From positions 1,916,101-1,980,100 of the forward strand of contig OX459102.1 of the NCBI GenBank assembly GCA_949775045.1: DNA of 64,000 nt. The letters run 5' to 3'. This DNA comes from Metridium senile (lineage: Eukaryota > Cnidaria > Anthozoa > Actiniaria > Metridiidae). A program made the position numbers and the translations under genes. Below the pieces are notes generated by a model. That model searched no databases and was not told where the DNA came from. It saw only the letters and a program-made list of their open reading frames with translations. This document shows positions 44,011-56,138 of this stretch, in pieces; the first letter of the stretch is position 1; each line of letters opens with the position of its first letter.

Positions 44011-46870
44011 TTTCCTAAAACCTTTTTTTTTTTGTCTCAATTCAATGGGTTTGATTTACAAGCACTATAAGCGTTTTACTTGTGTCTCTGTTTCTCAAAA
44101 CTTGCAACAGGATCCTGTCAAACTAGAGTAAAGCTACTTGGATAATAAATAAGTTAAGTCTCATGACCAAAATATTACTTCTCCTAAAGTACACGTCACT
44201 ATGTATTATAAAAGGAAATTGATACATCGACTCATTATCATGCATAAGCTAACTGACAACATAAAAATGACACTTTTTATAACCGCGTGCTAGGTTTAGT
44301 GCTGTTTTGAATTTCCTCAGAAAATAAAACTATCGTCCCTATATAAATGTCCTGTTTTTTCCCCTTTTCAGGCTTCTAATGTTTCTTATACTCTATATCA
44401 CTCCGTTAACGAATATAATCCGTTCACTAGTTCAACTACATTAAAACAATTAACAAACAACAGACAGAGAGGGTAGGGGCGGGTATCTAGTTTATTTAAT
44501 TATATTTCTGACAACAGAAAAGCACAAGATTGAATAAATAAAAATATATTTGAAGGCTTTGGTACTAATGGAATGGGAAATGGAAAATTCAAAAAGAGCT
44601 TCATTTCACCAACTGTATATTTTCTTTTTCTTTTTTTGTCTGATATGAACTCAACAACGTCAAGACAAATTGATGTAGAAATCAAAGTTTGTGCCGTGTT
44701 TGTATAGCAACAAGTAGGACAGCCAATGATATAAAGCCACCATCGTAGTAAGTCAAAACTTCCTCGTTAGTTTGCTTGTTTATTTACTTTTGCGCTGAAA
44801 CGGGATGGCAAGAAAACACAATAGTTTTCACGAGCGTGATCCTAAAACCTTTTTTTATTTCTCAATTTAATGGGGGGTTTTTTCTCAAAACTTTCGACAG
44901 AATCCTGTCAAACTCTGGTAAAGCTACTTGGAGATTTTCATGGAAATATATAAGTTAGTCTCATGACCAAAATATTACTTTATTATGGCTTTATTGTCGA
45001 CTTATTATCATGCATAAGCTAACTGCAAACATAGAAATGACATCATTTTGTATCCGCGAACCAGGTCTAGTGCTTGTTTTTAATTCCCCCAGAAAATAAA
45101 CATTTCGTACCTCTTTAAATCTCCTAGTATTTCTCCATTTCGGGGTTCTACTTATTCTTATACCCCATCACCCCGTTAACGAGTATAAACCACTTAATAG
45201 TTCAACTGCATTAAAAACAAATCAATGCATTATCAGACACATAGAGTTGGGACGGGTGTCTCGTTTATTCATGCCTTTCACGTCTGACAACCAAATTGAA
45301 AAAATAGACAATATTGAATATCTAAAATATACTGTAAAACTGTGATATTATAAATGGTTTAACAATTCTGAAATTGATCAGATATTTATAAAAGGGGTTT
45401 AATCTATATATACGTGATATCCCTCTATTAACTCTGGTTATATTCAAGTATCATTCATAATAGATGAACAAATGACATGACTAAACGACTTGAATAAATA
45501 ACCTTCAATTCGAGATTTGAAGCTGACTGCCATAATAAAAATGACACTTGTTTTGTATCAGCGAGCCAAGTCTAGATGATGTTTTTAAATCCCTCGAAAA
45601 ATAGAAATTTCGTTCTTCTTTACATTTCCTGTTTTGATTATTTTTATCAGCCCGTTAACGAATATAAACCATTCAATAGTTCAATAGCCAGGTCTAGTAT
45701 ATTTTTAATTTTCTCAGAAAATACAAATTTTCCTCCTTCTTTAAAACTCCTGGTTTTTCCGCTTTTCAGGCTTTTAATAGTTCAACTGCAATAGAAAAAT
45801 TAACAAACAGCAGACACAGACAGTTAAGGGGCGGGTATTTTGTTTATTCAATCCTTTACTGACGTCTGACAGCAGAAGAGCACAGGATTGAATATTTGAA
45901 AATATATTGAAAAAACTTTGGTGCTAGCTTGATTATACAATTCTGAAATTGATCAGATATTTATATTAGTAGTTTAATCTATATATACGTGATATCCCTC
46001 AATTAACTCTGGTTATATTCAAGTACCATTCATAATAGATGAACAAATAACATGATTAAACAACTTGAATAAATAACATTCAATTCGAGAATTGAAGCGA
46101 ATATATGTAAAATGGAAATAAATATCGCGGTAACTGAAGACGTTCTAGAGAACCAAGAATAATAAAACAAGACTAAACATCAAATTAAAAATTAAAGTAC
46201 AAACATACTGGGAAGAGATGCCTTCGAATAACAATTTAGTTCCTTTTATTATGGAGATAATCTGCGTAGTATACTACTCTAGACTGAACAAATATAGAGA
46301 TAGCTAAGCAACACGTACTATCGAAAAAGGACTAGAAAGAGCGATGCTGTAAGCGCCGGATAGGCCCGGCCTAGCTAGAGCATCAATCAATTGATCAAAA
46401 AACAAAAATTACAGGCAGAATATAGAAAGAACAAGAACTCAATCGCAATGAAAACAATAATTAGAAGCCTGACAGGAGTACATGTAGGACGTGCGTATAT
46501 TGTCGTTTTTAAGCTTCAAGAAAATGATATTTGTATACACCGTAAAAGAAGAGATTTTAGCCCTTCGTCGTTGTGAAAGAGAGTGATTAAAGAGGCAATG
46601 AGTATTAATATGAAGCGGGGAAACTGACGAACCAATCGCAATGTAATAATGCGAATGTATAGGAGATAAAGAACATTCGATTAATTGAAAGCCAAACGTT
46701 TGTTATATATACAATTAAATTTCAATCCATTTATCAAATTTCTAAATTAACTAAAGTTATTTAATTCACTTCTTGTGTAATTCTAGCATGCATAACGGTC
46801 CTTGGGGTGGGATAGAGGAGATAGGGTGGAGAAGGGATATGGCTTAAGGATCGAGCGGAGCAAGAATTTC
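44011..46870. repeat. Repeated module array B
   Basis: The modules occur in the same order as array A: orphan FReD-upstream copy (44599-44850), CATGCATAAGCTAACTG, CCCGTTAACGAGTATAAACC, TTCATAATAGATGAACA, GCGATGCTGTAAGCGCCGG (about 46339) and the GGACGTGCGTATATTGTC module (about 46486-46750). There is no insertion at the CCCGTTAACGAATATAAACC site near 45652, so it is an empty-site reference for the 771-bp element. No gene is supported. Confidence 0.6.
44599..44850 (-). repeat. Orphan copy 2 of the FReD upstream region
   Basis: This matches the FReD 5' region up to the start-codon area; reading on gives MKLFLNFPFPIPL, not the FReD signal peptide. Orphan copy 1 shares the same divergent continuation, so the two orphans descend from one already truncated copy. 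Confidence 0.6.
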
Positions 46871-46884
46871 AAAAAAGAAATTCA

Positions 46885-47130
46885 AAAAAGATTTATTTCA
46901 CTAAAATGTAGATTAAATTTTCTTCCTTTTTTTGCCTGATATGAACTCAACAACGTCAAGACAAATTGATGTAGAAATCAAGTATAGTAACAAGTAGGAC
47001 AGCCAATGATACAAAGCCACCATCGTAGTAAGTCAAAACTTCCTCTTTGGTTTGCTTGTTTATTTACTTTTGCGCTGAAACGGGATGGCAGAGAAACCAC
47101 AATAGTTTTCATGAGCGTTCCTAAAACATT
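46885..47130 (-). repeat. Orphan copy 3 of the FReD upstream region
   Basis: The GCTGAAACGGGATGGCAGAG block and the CATCGTAGTAAGTCAAAAC block are kept. The start-codon area is degraded (TTTATTTCACTAAAATG on the plus strand) and no FReD exon follows. Confidence 0.55.
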
Positions 47131-47974
47131 TTATTTTTCTCAATTTAATGGGTTTGATTCACAAACACTATAAGCGTTTCACTTGTGTCTCTGTTTCTCA
47201 AAACGTTCGACAGAATACTGTCAAATTCTGGTAAAGCTACTTTGATATAACATAGAAATAAATATGTTAGTCTCAACACCAAAATATTACCGTTTATTAT
47301 GACTATATTAGCGACTCATTATCATGCATAAGCTAACTGCCAACATAAAATTAAAATGACAATTTTTTGTATCCGCCAACCAGGTATAGAGCTGTTTTAA
47401 TTTCCTCAGAAAATAAACTTGTTGTATTCCTTCTTTACATCTCCTAGTTTTTCTCCATTTCGGACTTCTAATTATTCTTACACCCTATCACCCCGTTAAC
47501 TGAGTAAAAAATATTTAATAGTTCAACTGCAAATCAATGCATTATCAGACAAATAGAGTTGGGACGGGTGTCTCGTTTATTCATGCCTTTCACGTCTGAA
47601 AGCAGAATTGAAAAAATACAATATTGAATATCTAAAAAAATATACTGTAAAGCTGTGATATTATAAATGGTATAACAATTCTGAAATTGATCAGATATTT
47701 ATATTAGTAGTTTAATCTATATATATGTGATAATAATGTATTAACTTTGGTGATATTCAAGTAGCATTCACAATATTTAGATGAACAAATGACATGACTA
47801 AATGACTTAAATAAATATCCTTCAATTCGAAATTTGAAGCTGACTGCAAACATAACAATGACACTTGTTTTGTATCAGCGAGCCAAGGCTAGATGCTGTG
47901 TTAAATTCCCTTGCAAAATAAAAATTTCGTTCTTCTTTACATCTCCTGGTTTGATTGTTTTTGTCACCCCGTTA

Positions 47975-48745
47975 CAGCGATATTCGTTGTATCGCGACCT
48001 GCTGTTTGAAAACTTCGGTTTGATTTGGTCTTTTGTGGACCGTCAATCAACTAGGGGGCGGAGTTATGTAATGGTTAGTCGCTGATCATGAGCTATATAT
48101 AGGACACATGACATTTCCGAGGGAAACATAGATCGTTGTATAATTTACTAACAAATGAAAATTACTCATTAATAAACCACAATAAAGTCCAATAAAAGTT
48201 TGTAATGTCTGCTTTATTACCTCATGTGTTGTATTACGCTTTGCGAAGTCCGAAACCCCCAATAAATAGACAAACTGTTTGAAAACCCCAACGACAACAA
48301 CCCGCTGGTTATCAAACGAACGTTGACAATTTAGCTTAGGTATCTAGCCTTTAGAGGCAAAAAGCTTAGCTGCCGAGCCTGGGTCAAAGTAGATCAACGT
48401 TCGTTTGATAACCAGCAGGTTGTTATCGTTGGGGTTTTCAAATGTTTTGTCTATTTATTGGGATTTTTGGACTTCGCAAAGCGTAATACAACACATGAGG
48501 TAATAAAGCAGACATTACAAACATTTATTGGACTTTATTGTGGTTTATTAATGAGTAATTTTCATTTGTAAGTAAATTATACAACGATCTATGTTTCGTT
48601 CGGAAATGTCATGTGTCCTATATATAGCTCATGATCAGCGGCTAACCATTACATAACTCCGCCCCCTAGTTGATTGACGGTCCACAAAAGACCAAATCAA
48701 ACCGAAGTTTTCAAACAGCAGGTCGCGATACAACGAATATCGCTG
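47975..48745. mobile_element. 771-bp near-perfect foldback element with TA target duplication
   Basis: TA at 47973-47974 and 48746-48747 flank arms of about 353 bases that are near-perfect reverse complements, starting CAGCGATATTCGTTGTATCG at both ends. The spacer is about 66 bases. Uninterrupted paralogous modules read CCCGTTAACGAATATAAACC (for example near 45652), so the site duplicated is exactly TA. The CAGCG terminus is shared with the 4-kb element at 33071. No coding frame was seen; it is a non-autonomous long-inverted-repeat element, probably recent because the arms have hardly diverged. Confidence 0.88.
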
Positions 48746-50040
48746 TAACGAATATAAATCATTCAATAGTTTAATAGCCAGGTCTAGTATATTTTCTCAG
48801 AAAATACAACATTCCTCCCTCTTTTTTAATAAAAAAAACCTCCTGTTTTTAGCCTTTTCAGGCTTCTAATTATTCTTATACTGTATCACTTCATAAACGA
48901 GTATAAACCATTTAATAGTTCAACTGCAATAGAACAATTAACAAACAACAGACACAGAGAGTAGGGGCGGGTGTCTCGTGTATTCATGTCTTTCACGTCT
49001 GACTGCAGAAAAAATAAAAATTGAATATTTGAAAATATATCGGAAAACTTGGTACCAACTTGATTAAACAATTTTAAAATTGATCAGATATTTATATTAG
49101 TAATTTCCTCTATATAAACGTGATATCCTCTATTAACTCTGGTTATATTCGAGTAGCATTCATAATAGATTAACAAATAACATGATTAAACAACTTGAAT
49201 AAATAACATCCAATTCGAGAATTGAAGCGAATATGTAAAATGGCAATAAATATCGCGATAACTGAAGACGTTTTAGAGAACAAAGAAAAACATTACAAGA
49301 GTAAACATCAAATTAGAAATTAAAGTACAAACATACTGGCAAGAGATGCCTTCAAATAACAATTTAGATCCCTTTATTATGGAGATAATCTGCGTAGGAT
49401 ACTAATCTAGACTGAACAAATATAGAGACAGCTAACCAACACTTACTATCAAATATAGGAATAGAAAGAGCGATGCTCTAAACGCCGGACAGGCCCGACC
49501 TACCTAGACCCTTAACTCAATTGACAAGAAAACAAAAATTACAGGCAGAACAGAAAGAACAAGAACTCAATCGCAATGAAAACAATAATTAGAAGCCTGA
49601 CAGGAGTACATGTAGGACGTGCGTATATTGTCGTTTTTAAGCTGCCAGTCAACAGCTTTTTATAGGATACAGGCAATAAAATGATATTTGTATACACCGT
49701 CAAAGAAGAGATTTTTCGTTGAGAAAGAGAGTGATTAAAGAGGCAATGAGTATAAATAAGAAGCGGGGAAACTGAAGAACCAATCGGAAAGTAATAATGC
49801 GAAAGTAGAGGAGATAAAGAACAATAGATTAATTAAAAGCCAAACGCTCGTTATATATAAAATTTCAGTCTTTTTATCAAAATTTCTCAGAGTATCATAA
49901 ATTAGCACTGTAGTTGGTGTCCACGGAAGTTATTTCATTCACTTCGTGTGTAATCCCAGCATGCATAACGGTCCTGGGGGTTGGATAGAGAGGATCGTGT
50001 GGTGTAAGATTTTCGTCCAATGGAAAATTAAAAGAAAGGT

Positions 50041-51060
50041 ATATTTCGCTCAACTGTAGATTTTCTTACTTTTTTTTCTAATATGAACTCAACAATGTCA
50101 AAACAAAAATGATGTAGAAATAAACGTTTGTGCCGTGTTTGTATAGTAACAAGTAGGTCAGCCAATGATATAAAGCCACCATCGTAGTAAGTCAAAATAT
50201 CCTCTTTGGTTTGATTGTTTGTTTGCTTTTGCGCTGAAACGGGATGGCAGAGAAACCACAATAGTTTTCATGAGTGTGCCTAAAAATTATTTTTCTCAAT
50301 TCAATGGATTCACAAACACTATAAGCGTTTCAATAGTGTCTCTGTTTCTCAAAACTTGCAACAGAATCCTGTCAAACTTGAGTAAAGCTACTTGGATTTT
50401 TCCATGGAAATAAGTAACTTAGTCTAATGACCAAAATAATAATTCTCCTAAAGTACACGTCATGCCACTATGTATTTTTAAAGAAAATTGATACATTGAC
50501 TCATGCATAATGACACTTTTTGTATCAGCTCAGTAGACAGGTCTAGCGCTGTTTTTAATTCCATCAGTTACAGTTCCTAGTTTTTCTCCTTTTCGAGCTT
50601 CTAATTATTCTTATCACCCCGTTAACGAGTATAAACCATTTAATAGTTCAACTGCATTAAAAACAAATCAATGCATTATCAGACAAAGGGAGTAGGGGCG
50701 GGTGTATCGTTTATTCATGCTTTTCACGTCTGACAACAGAATTGAAAAAATAAAATATGAATATTTAAAAATAGCTTGTTTAAACAATTCTGAAAATGAT
50801 CAGATATTTATCAATAGTTTAATCTCTATATACGTGATATCCTTCAATTAACTCTGGTTATATCCAAGTAGCATTCATAATAGATGAACAAATGACATGA
50901 CTTAACAACTTGAATATATAACATCCAATACGAGATTTGAAGCCATTCTGTGAAATGAAACAATTATCATAACGGAAGATTTTCTAGAAAACAAAGAAAA
51001 ACAACACGTATATTAAAATTATAGCAATTAAAGGACCGACATACTAAGAAGAGATCCCTT
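50041..51060. repeat. Repeated module array D (partial), with orphan upstream copy 4 at 50041-50285
   Basis: It begins with the orphan FReD-upstream copy and carries the CCCGTTAACGAGTATAAACC and TAATAGATGAACAAATGACA modules. It ends before the GCGATGCTC block, so it is the shortest member of the series. Confidence 0.55.
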
Positions 51061-52200
51061 CCACAATAAAATATAATTCATGTATACACCGTAAAAGTTG
51101 AGACATCCCTTCCATCGAGTAACAAATTAATTTATTTCGTCATTGAAATATTGTTTATGTCCACATAAGACATAGGTATCATAAATCTTAATTATAATCA
51201 TGTGAAACTACTGTATTGTTCATAGAAAACACTAAAGAAAGCCTGGATGAAGAATCAGTGCCTCTGGCCTCGTCTACACGAATCCGATCCGGCTGAAACC
51301 GCATAGAAATATTTGCGTCCACACGAATCCGCGTATCCGGAGGATTCAAGTAAAAGTATGCGGTTTCGGTGACCGGATTCACTGGATTCGTGTGGACGAT
51401 AGACCAATTCGCATCAAAAAGTATGCGGTTTCTAAAGTATCCAGATCCGTGTAGACGGGGTCTCTGAGTCTCACTCTTGATTAGTTTGTACAAAATTTGC
51501 ATTCTGTACATTCGTAGCTAGATGATGACTATAGTTCATAACCAGAAAATCAAATATCATCATGATTAATCATGATTCACCTTCTCGTATTTCCCTTTAC
51601 AACACATTTCTGTGCACGTTTTGTAACAGCAAAAAAAAAAATTCCTATACTAGCTTCACCCGAATGAATTTAAGCATTCTTTGAGAGCATTTTACCTATT
51701 CTTTTAGCATATTTGTTGTTAACAGAGCCGGGAACAGCAGCGGAAGTATCACACAAAAACTTTAGTCCTCCCCTGTAAAAATTACAACCCTCCCCCTCAA
51801 GAAAGTAGTTTGCTGTCAATTTATGACCATTCGGGGATAAGAGAGTCGTAATTTTTGTCTTACAGGCATGGTACGAAAGCCTAAACAATAGCCTTTTGTT
51901 ATAAGAGCTGTGTGATTGGATGTATCATGGCAACCTTGATGGAGGTTCCTACCCATTGTAGATATAGTTTCGACGGGCGAATGTATGACGTAATATGCTA
52001 AAAGTCCGTGAGAGACTAGGCCTGTATAAAATTAAATTTATTGAAGGCGCCATTTTTAAAATACAATTCGAGGACGATAAAAGGAATAAAGTCAAGCTAC
52101 AGGTAAATAGTTCATTTACTCATACTTTAGTATATGTTCTATATTAGTTTTAAAGCAAATTATGTCTTCGTTCATGAACTTCATGTATCCTATCGCTCAT
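51061..52200. other. Intergenic; one foldback element (about 51263-51471)
   Basis: CTCGTCTACACGAATCCG at about 51270 and its near reverse complement CGGATCTGGATAC... / CCCCGTCTACACGG at about 51440-51465 bound a foldback with further internal CACACGAATCCG words. This is the look of an abundant short DNA element. The rest shows no gene. Confidence 0.45.
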
Positions 52201-52202
52201 GT

Positions 52203-52312
52203 TTAGACATGCTCTTTATTGTAATTGAAAAATATTATTGAAATATTTTATTGTTCATGGTGCTCGTTCCCAGTCCTTTCTCTTTATGCATAGGGTCTAT
52301 ACAAAGACAAAT
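52203..52312. repeat. Dispersed repeat, also at about 57597-57706
   Basis: TTTAGACATGCTCTTTATTG through GCATAGGGTCTATACAAA matches 57597-57706 in the same orientation with small differences. At 57.3-57.7 kb the same end motif (CTTTTTGCATAGGGT) is present inverted at the other side, so this is probably one end of a DNA element. Confidence 0.6.
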
Positions 52313-52570
52313 AAATGTTCGCCAATGCAGAATCAAGATGCGGCCTGCAAAGGCGCTTGGGATCTTTTCGTGGGACATGCAGCGACGCCATTTTACTATT
52401 GTTACGTTCTATGTAACAATCCCAAACGCCTTTGCGAGATTTAACCCAGGACCCATCTGACGCAGCCAACTGGCGAACAGGAAAACAAAACTACTAAGCA
52501 GTGACAATCACAACTAACTTCGTCTAAAGTAAGGACTCCTAAACCTGGAAATAGTACTAGCGTCTCTAAT

Positions 52571-52893
52571 ATCTTGGTGTTTTTCATCCTCGGGAACTCA
52601 GAGGTATTCTTCTGTCGCTCGTTTCTCGCTTCCACAACATATACCCCTTGGAACGTAGTCTGTTGGAGCTTGTTCCGGAAGTCAAAATTCAAACTTATTT
52701 AACGACTTTCTTTGAATGGTTATCTTGATTTTCATTGGTCGACCTAATAAGGTCGACCAATCAGGAAAGAGCTGAATTTTGACTTCCGGAGACTACGGAC
52801 TACGGAACAGACTACGTTCCCAGGGGTATATGTTGTGGAAGCGAGAAACGAGCGACAGACGAATACCCCTGGGTTCCCGAGGATGGGTGTTTT
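52571..52893. mobile_element. Foldback element of about 320 bp
   Basis: Arms run TTTTTCATCCTCGGGAACTC ... GTCGACC and back, meeting near 52740. They share CGTTTCTCGCTTCCACAAC, TATACCCCT and the GTCTGTTCCG-type segment. The termini are GGTGTTTTTCATCCTCGGG and, reversed, CACCCATCCTCGGG-like. There is no coding content. Confidence 0.6.
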
Positions 52894-53038
52894 TTTCTTA
52901 AAGTTGTTTCTCTTCTTTTCTTTGAAAATGACGACCATATTAATGAAAAAATACTAGGTGTCTCTTTTGTTCTCCGCATTTTATTCACTCCCCCTGTCTT
53001 GCTTCCTCCTCTCCCCTCCCCCTCCTTTCAACCCTTAA

Positions 53039-53508
53039 AGTGCATATGACATGAATTTTTTTTGTGGTCGTTTCTAGAAGAAGAAGGATAGGTGCTAAGT
53101 ACGATTCCGATATCGAAATCACGATTAAAAGATAGGTGCTAAATACGATTAAAAGAACCAATAACCATTTGATATGGTGGTATAGGGCAAGCGTTGCAAA
53201 CAAAATGACGTCACAAGGCCTAGTCACATGTTCATTTGGTCGCGCACTGAAGTATTTTTCAAATCGTATAGCATGATTAATGAAAACATATTTGTAAGTG
53301 CTATTTTCGTTTTGAAATTGTGCTATATACCTTGAAAAATAACCGTTGACTAGGCCTTGTGACGTCATTTTGTTTGCAACGCTAACCCTATACCACCATA
53401 TAAAATGGTTCTTGGTTCTTTTAATCGTGATTTCGATATCGGAATCGTATTTAGCACCTATACCCTTCCTCTAGAAACGACCACAAAAAATTTCATGTCA
53501 TATACACT
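53039..53508. mobile_element. 470-bp foldback element with TTAA target duplication
   Basis: TTAA at 53035-53038 and 53509-53512 flank inverted ends AGTGCATATGACATGAA and, reversed, AGTGTATATGACATGAA. The arms run about 190 bases and include GTCGTTTCTAGA and ATGACGTCACAAGGCCTAG. TTAA duplication indicates a piggyBac- or Kolobok-type mobiliser; there is no transposase here. Confidence 0.75.
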
Positions 53509-53512
53509 TTAA

Positions 53513-55170
53513 AATTCATAAAAGCAAAAACACTAACATGAAAATATATTTTGCGACGATATCTTTACTCGAGCAGTTCTTATTCGATATGAAAGAACTT
53601 TATCCAATTTCAATGATCTGATGATGATTCAATGATTTGATACATTGTTACAAATCTGACTATAACATTTTGAAGAGTAAAAATAAATAGGTCTAAAATT
53701 GTCTCTGGGTGTAATAACAGTAACGGTGGAATGACCCTTTATGTTATACAAACACAGTCCTTGGGGCCTTTTTAAACGGGCCCAACATGCATGTTGGAAC
53801 AATATTGTTCCTCCAGCATGTTAGGCCCGTTGAAACACCCTGTTGGATGATGTTAGATGACAAATCATCCAGCATTTCTTTTGTTCTCGTGTTCAACAAA
53901 CCGTATCGCAACAATGTTGGTCCAACGTGTTGTATAACTTTAGATTAAATTTGACTTTGGCTATTATCTCTTCGGTTTTGAACGTATACGTATCTCAATG
54001 AGTTCTTTCAAATGAGCATTTTAAAATTTTGCATTACACTCGTTTTAGATTTTCCTCTAAAATTGATGCCGTCATTTTCCCGCCAAAAATCGTAACATTT
54101 GTAAAAGTGAAAAGAAGAAATTTCTTCTTTCGGTGTTTACTTTTCACATGTCAAACTTCAAGTTGATCAGACTTAACTATAAAAAGTTATTCAAAATCAC
54201 GCTTAAAAACGCCGATTTCAGTACACTGCCAGCCCAGCGTGTATGTTCCAAAAAACGCAGTTTTGTCACCGGTCTTGATAACATTATTCCTCTTGTAAAC
54301 AACTTTGCCGGGGGGCGTAAGGGCTTTCGGTTATGCAGTTTCGCGTTATTTTTGGTGCTGTTTTCCTCCCATTGATATGTGCAGTAGTACAAAACTGAAT
54401 GGTTTGCGGTTTCGTTTTATTATCGGGCGCGGTGAATCGTGAGAAACGTTCATTCTTATTTCCATCATCATCATCATCTTTATTTCTATAAACCATCGGG
54501 GGGAGGTTACATTTTTTTTTTTACAGGATAAACACTGTTTACAAAATAAACATTCAGATAAAATATCTATATCTATATACATTTCCATTCTCATTTAGAT
54601 ACTTTTACTTTCGGCTGTTGTGTTTAGTTCAAGATTTATATATTTACAGCGGTTGCGGAATTTTAGTACATTTTGATGCGGTGAAAACGAATACAAGATT
54701 CTTGAGTAACAAGAAGGGGAATAAATGATCTTCAAATATTTTGAAAATTGTCCTTAAAAGGAACTTGACTCTCATGCTGTTGGGTGTGGCAGTACTTTTA
54801 ACCCTGACAGGGACCCATTTAAATAATAAAAAAACATGTGGTTTTTCAATTTTAATAGTATTAAAGACACTCACACGTCGTCTACTCTTACAAGTTTATG
54901 ACGAAATAAATATGTTAAAAAGCAGCGTTGTTGATGCAATAGGCTAGTAGGATCAATAAACCTCTGTTGGTTGTATGTTACACGGATTTCAACCTCTAAC
55001 AGGGACGACAAGCATTAGAACATGACCCCTAGTATCCATTATCCATCAATCAACCTAACCGAATATTTCTACAAATGGAAAGCACTGTACTGTACTTCTA
55101 AATCTATCAAAACAATTGAATGACTAAAATATAGTTAAACATTAGTGAAAAATACGAAAATATTATTAGG
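53513..55170. other. Intergenic; short foldback at about 53764-53945, no gene
   Basis: The stretch with GGGCCCAACATGCATGTTGG and CCAACGTGTTGTATAA contains several inverted copies of a CAACATG/CATGTTG word and looks like another short element. Frames at 54133-54375 and nearby have no domain or splice context. Confidence 0.4.
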
Positions 55171-55175
55171 TACTA

Positions 55176-55387
55176 GTCCCCTTCACAGTTCCCTACGCCA
55201 TCTTGAAAGGTAGCCGGGTCCTTGCATCAAAGCGAGACTAACGTTGAGTTTGCAATGATAGAGACCTTTAAACACCTTGCGGGACAATTATTCATTTGTC
55301 TCTATCGTTGCAAGCTCAACGTTCGTCTCATTTCGATGCAAAGGCCAGGCTACCTTTCAAGATGGCGCAATGAACTGTGAAGGGGAC
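55176..55387. mobile_element. 212-bp foldback MITE with TA target duplication
   Basis: TA at 55174-55175 and 55388-55389 flank near-identical inverted ends GTCCCCTTCACAGTTC. The internal arms share GCCATCTTGAAAGGTAGCC and AACGTTGAG-type words. There is no coding content. Confidence 0.75.
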
Positions 55388-55389
55388 TA

Positions 55390-56138
55390 TTGGTAAATGG
55401 TTGGTTGGATTGGTTCCAGGTTTTTTGACCTGTTGTTGGTGCTTTATATTGAATAGTATTGTATAATAAGCAATTAAAAGTAAAATGCATCGTTAGAAGA
55501 ATGGTTTAAACCCAGGTGCAAGTTACTTAAAAAGGACTGTTGATAGATATTTGTGCTTGTCTGATAAATGCAGCTGAACTCCGATTCTTATCAGTGGACA
55601 CTAGAACGCTAAAATTTTGTTCAAATTTGTGAGTACGTCGATTTTTTTCAATCCTTAACTAGGTACGGCTGCGTTGACCGGTACAGACGGTACAGCGGTA
55701 CATATTTGTAGCGTACGATCGTCGAAAAGATCATTAAATTGAATAAAGAACAGACCGAACTGACGCCAAAACAGCTGCATATACAAATGATGGTATGATA
55801 GACACTCCCCTCGAGGCTTCTCAGTGACTATTTACAATTTCCTATGATAGTTGTGCAGGACTTATCGGAATGCTTTTAGCAGTTTACAACCGTGTGTGTG
55901 GTTAGTGTACATATGTGCCTCCGAGGCCAACTGTTGTACCGGGATACAATCCACTACTCTCGAACAGCACAACAGGATCTTTAATGTCCACCTTATATAG
56001 GATATAAGGCCGGGACGAGCATATCAACAATAGGGCATATCAACAATATATAATACTTTTCTGATAACTAGTACTTTACATTATATATCAAATAACGCAA
56101 GCGTTCTAGAGCCCTTACTGCGACACATCTAAGTTTAG
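55390..56138. other. 3' flank and probable 3' untranslated region of the mosaic gene
   Basis: No other gene is seen. I found no convincing AATAAA on the minus strand within the first 150 bases past the stop, so the transcript end is not fixed. Confidence 0.35.

Larger units (their letters stand above)
46871..49990. repeat. Repeated module array C, interrupted by the 771-bp element
   Basis: This is another copy of the module series, with an orphan FReD-upstream copy at 46885-47130 and the GCGATGCTCTAAACGCCGG block at about 49471. The 771-bp element splits it at a CCCGTTAACGAATATAAA site. No gene is supported. Confidence 0.6.

Noticed and set aside
53615..53640. Hammerhead ribozyme core (CTGATGA)
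   Set aside because: CTGATGA occurs here and near 60439, but no GAAA partner with flanking stems follows at the required spacing.
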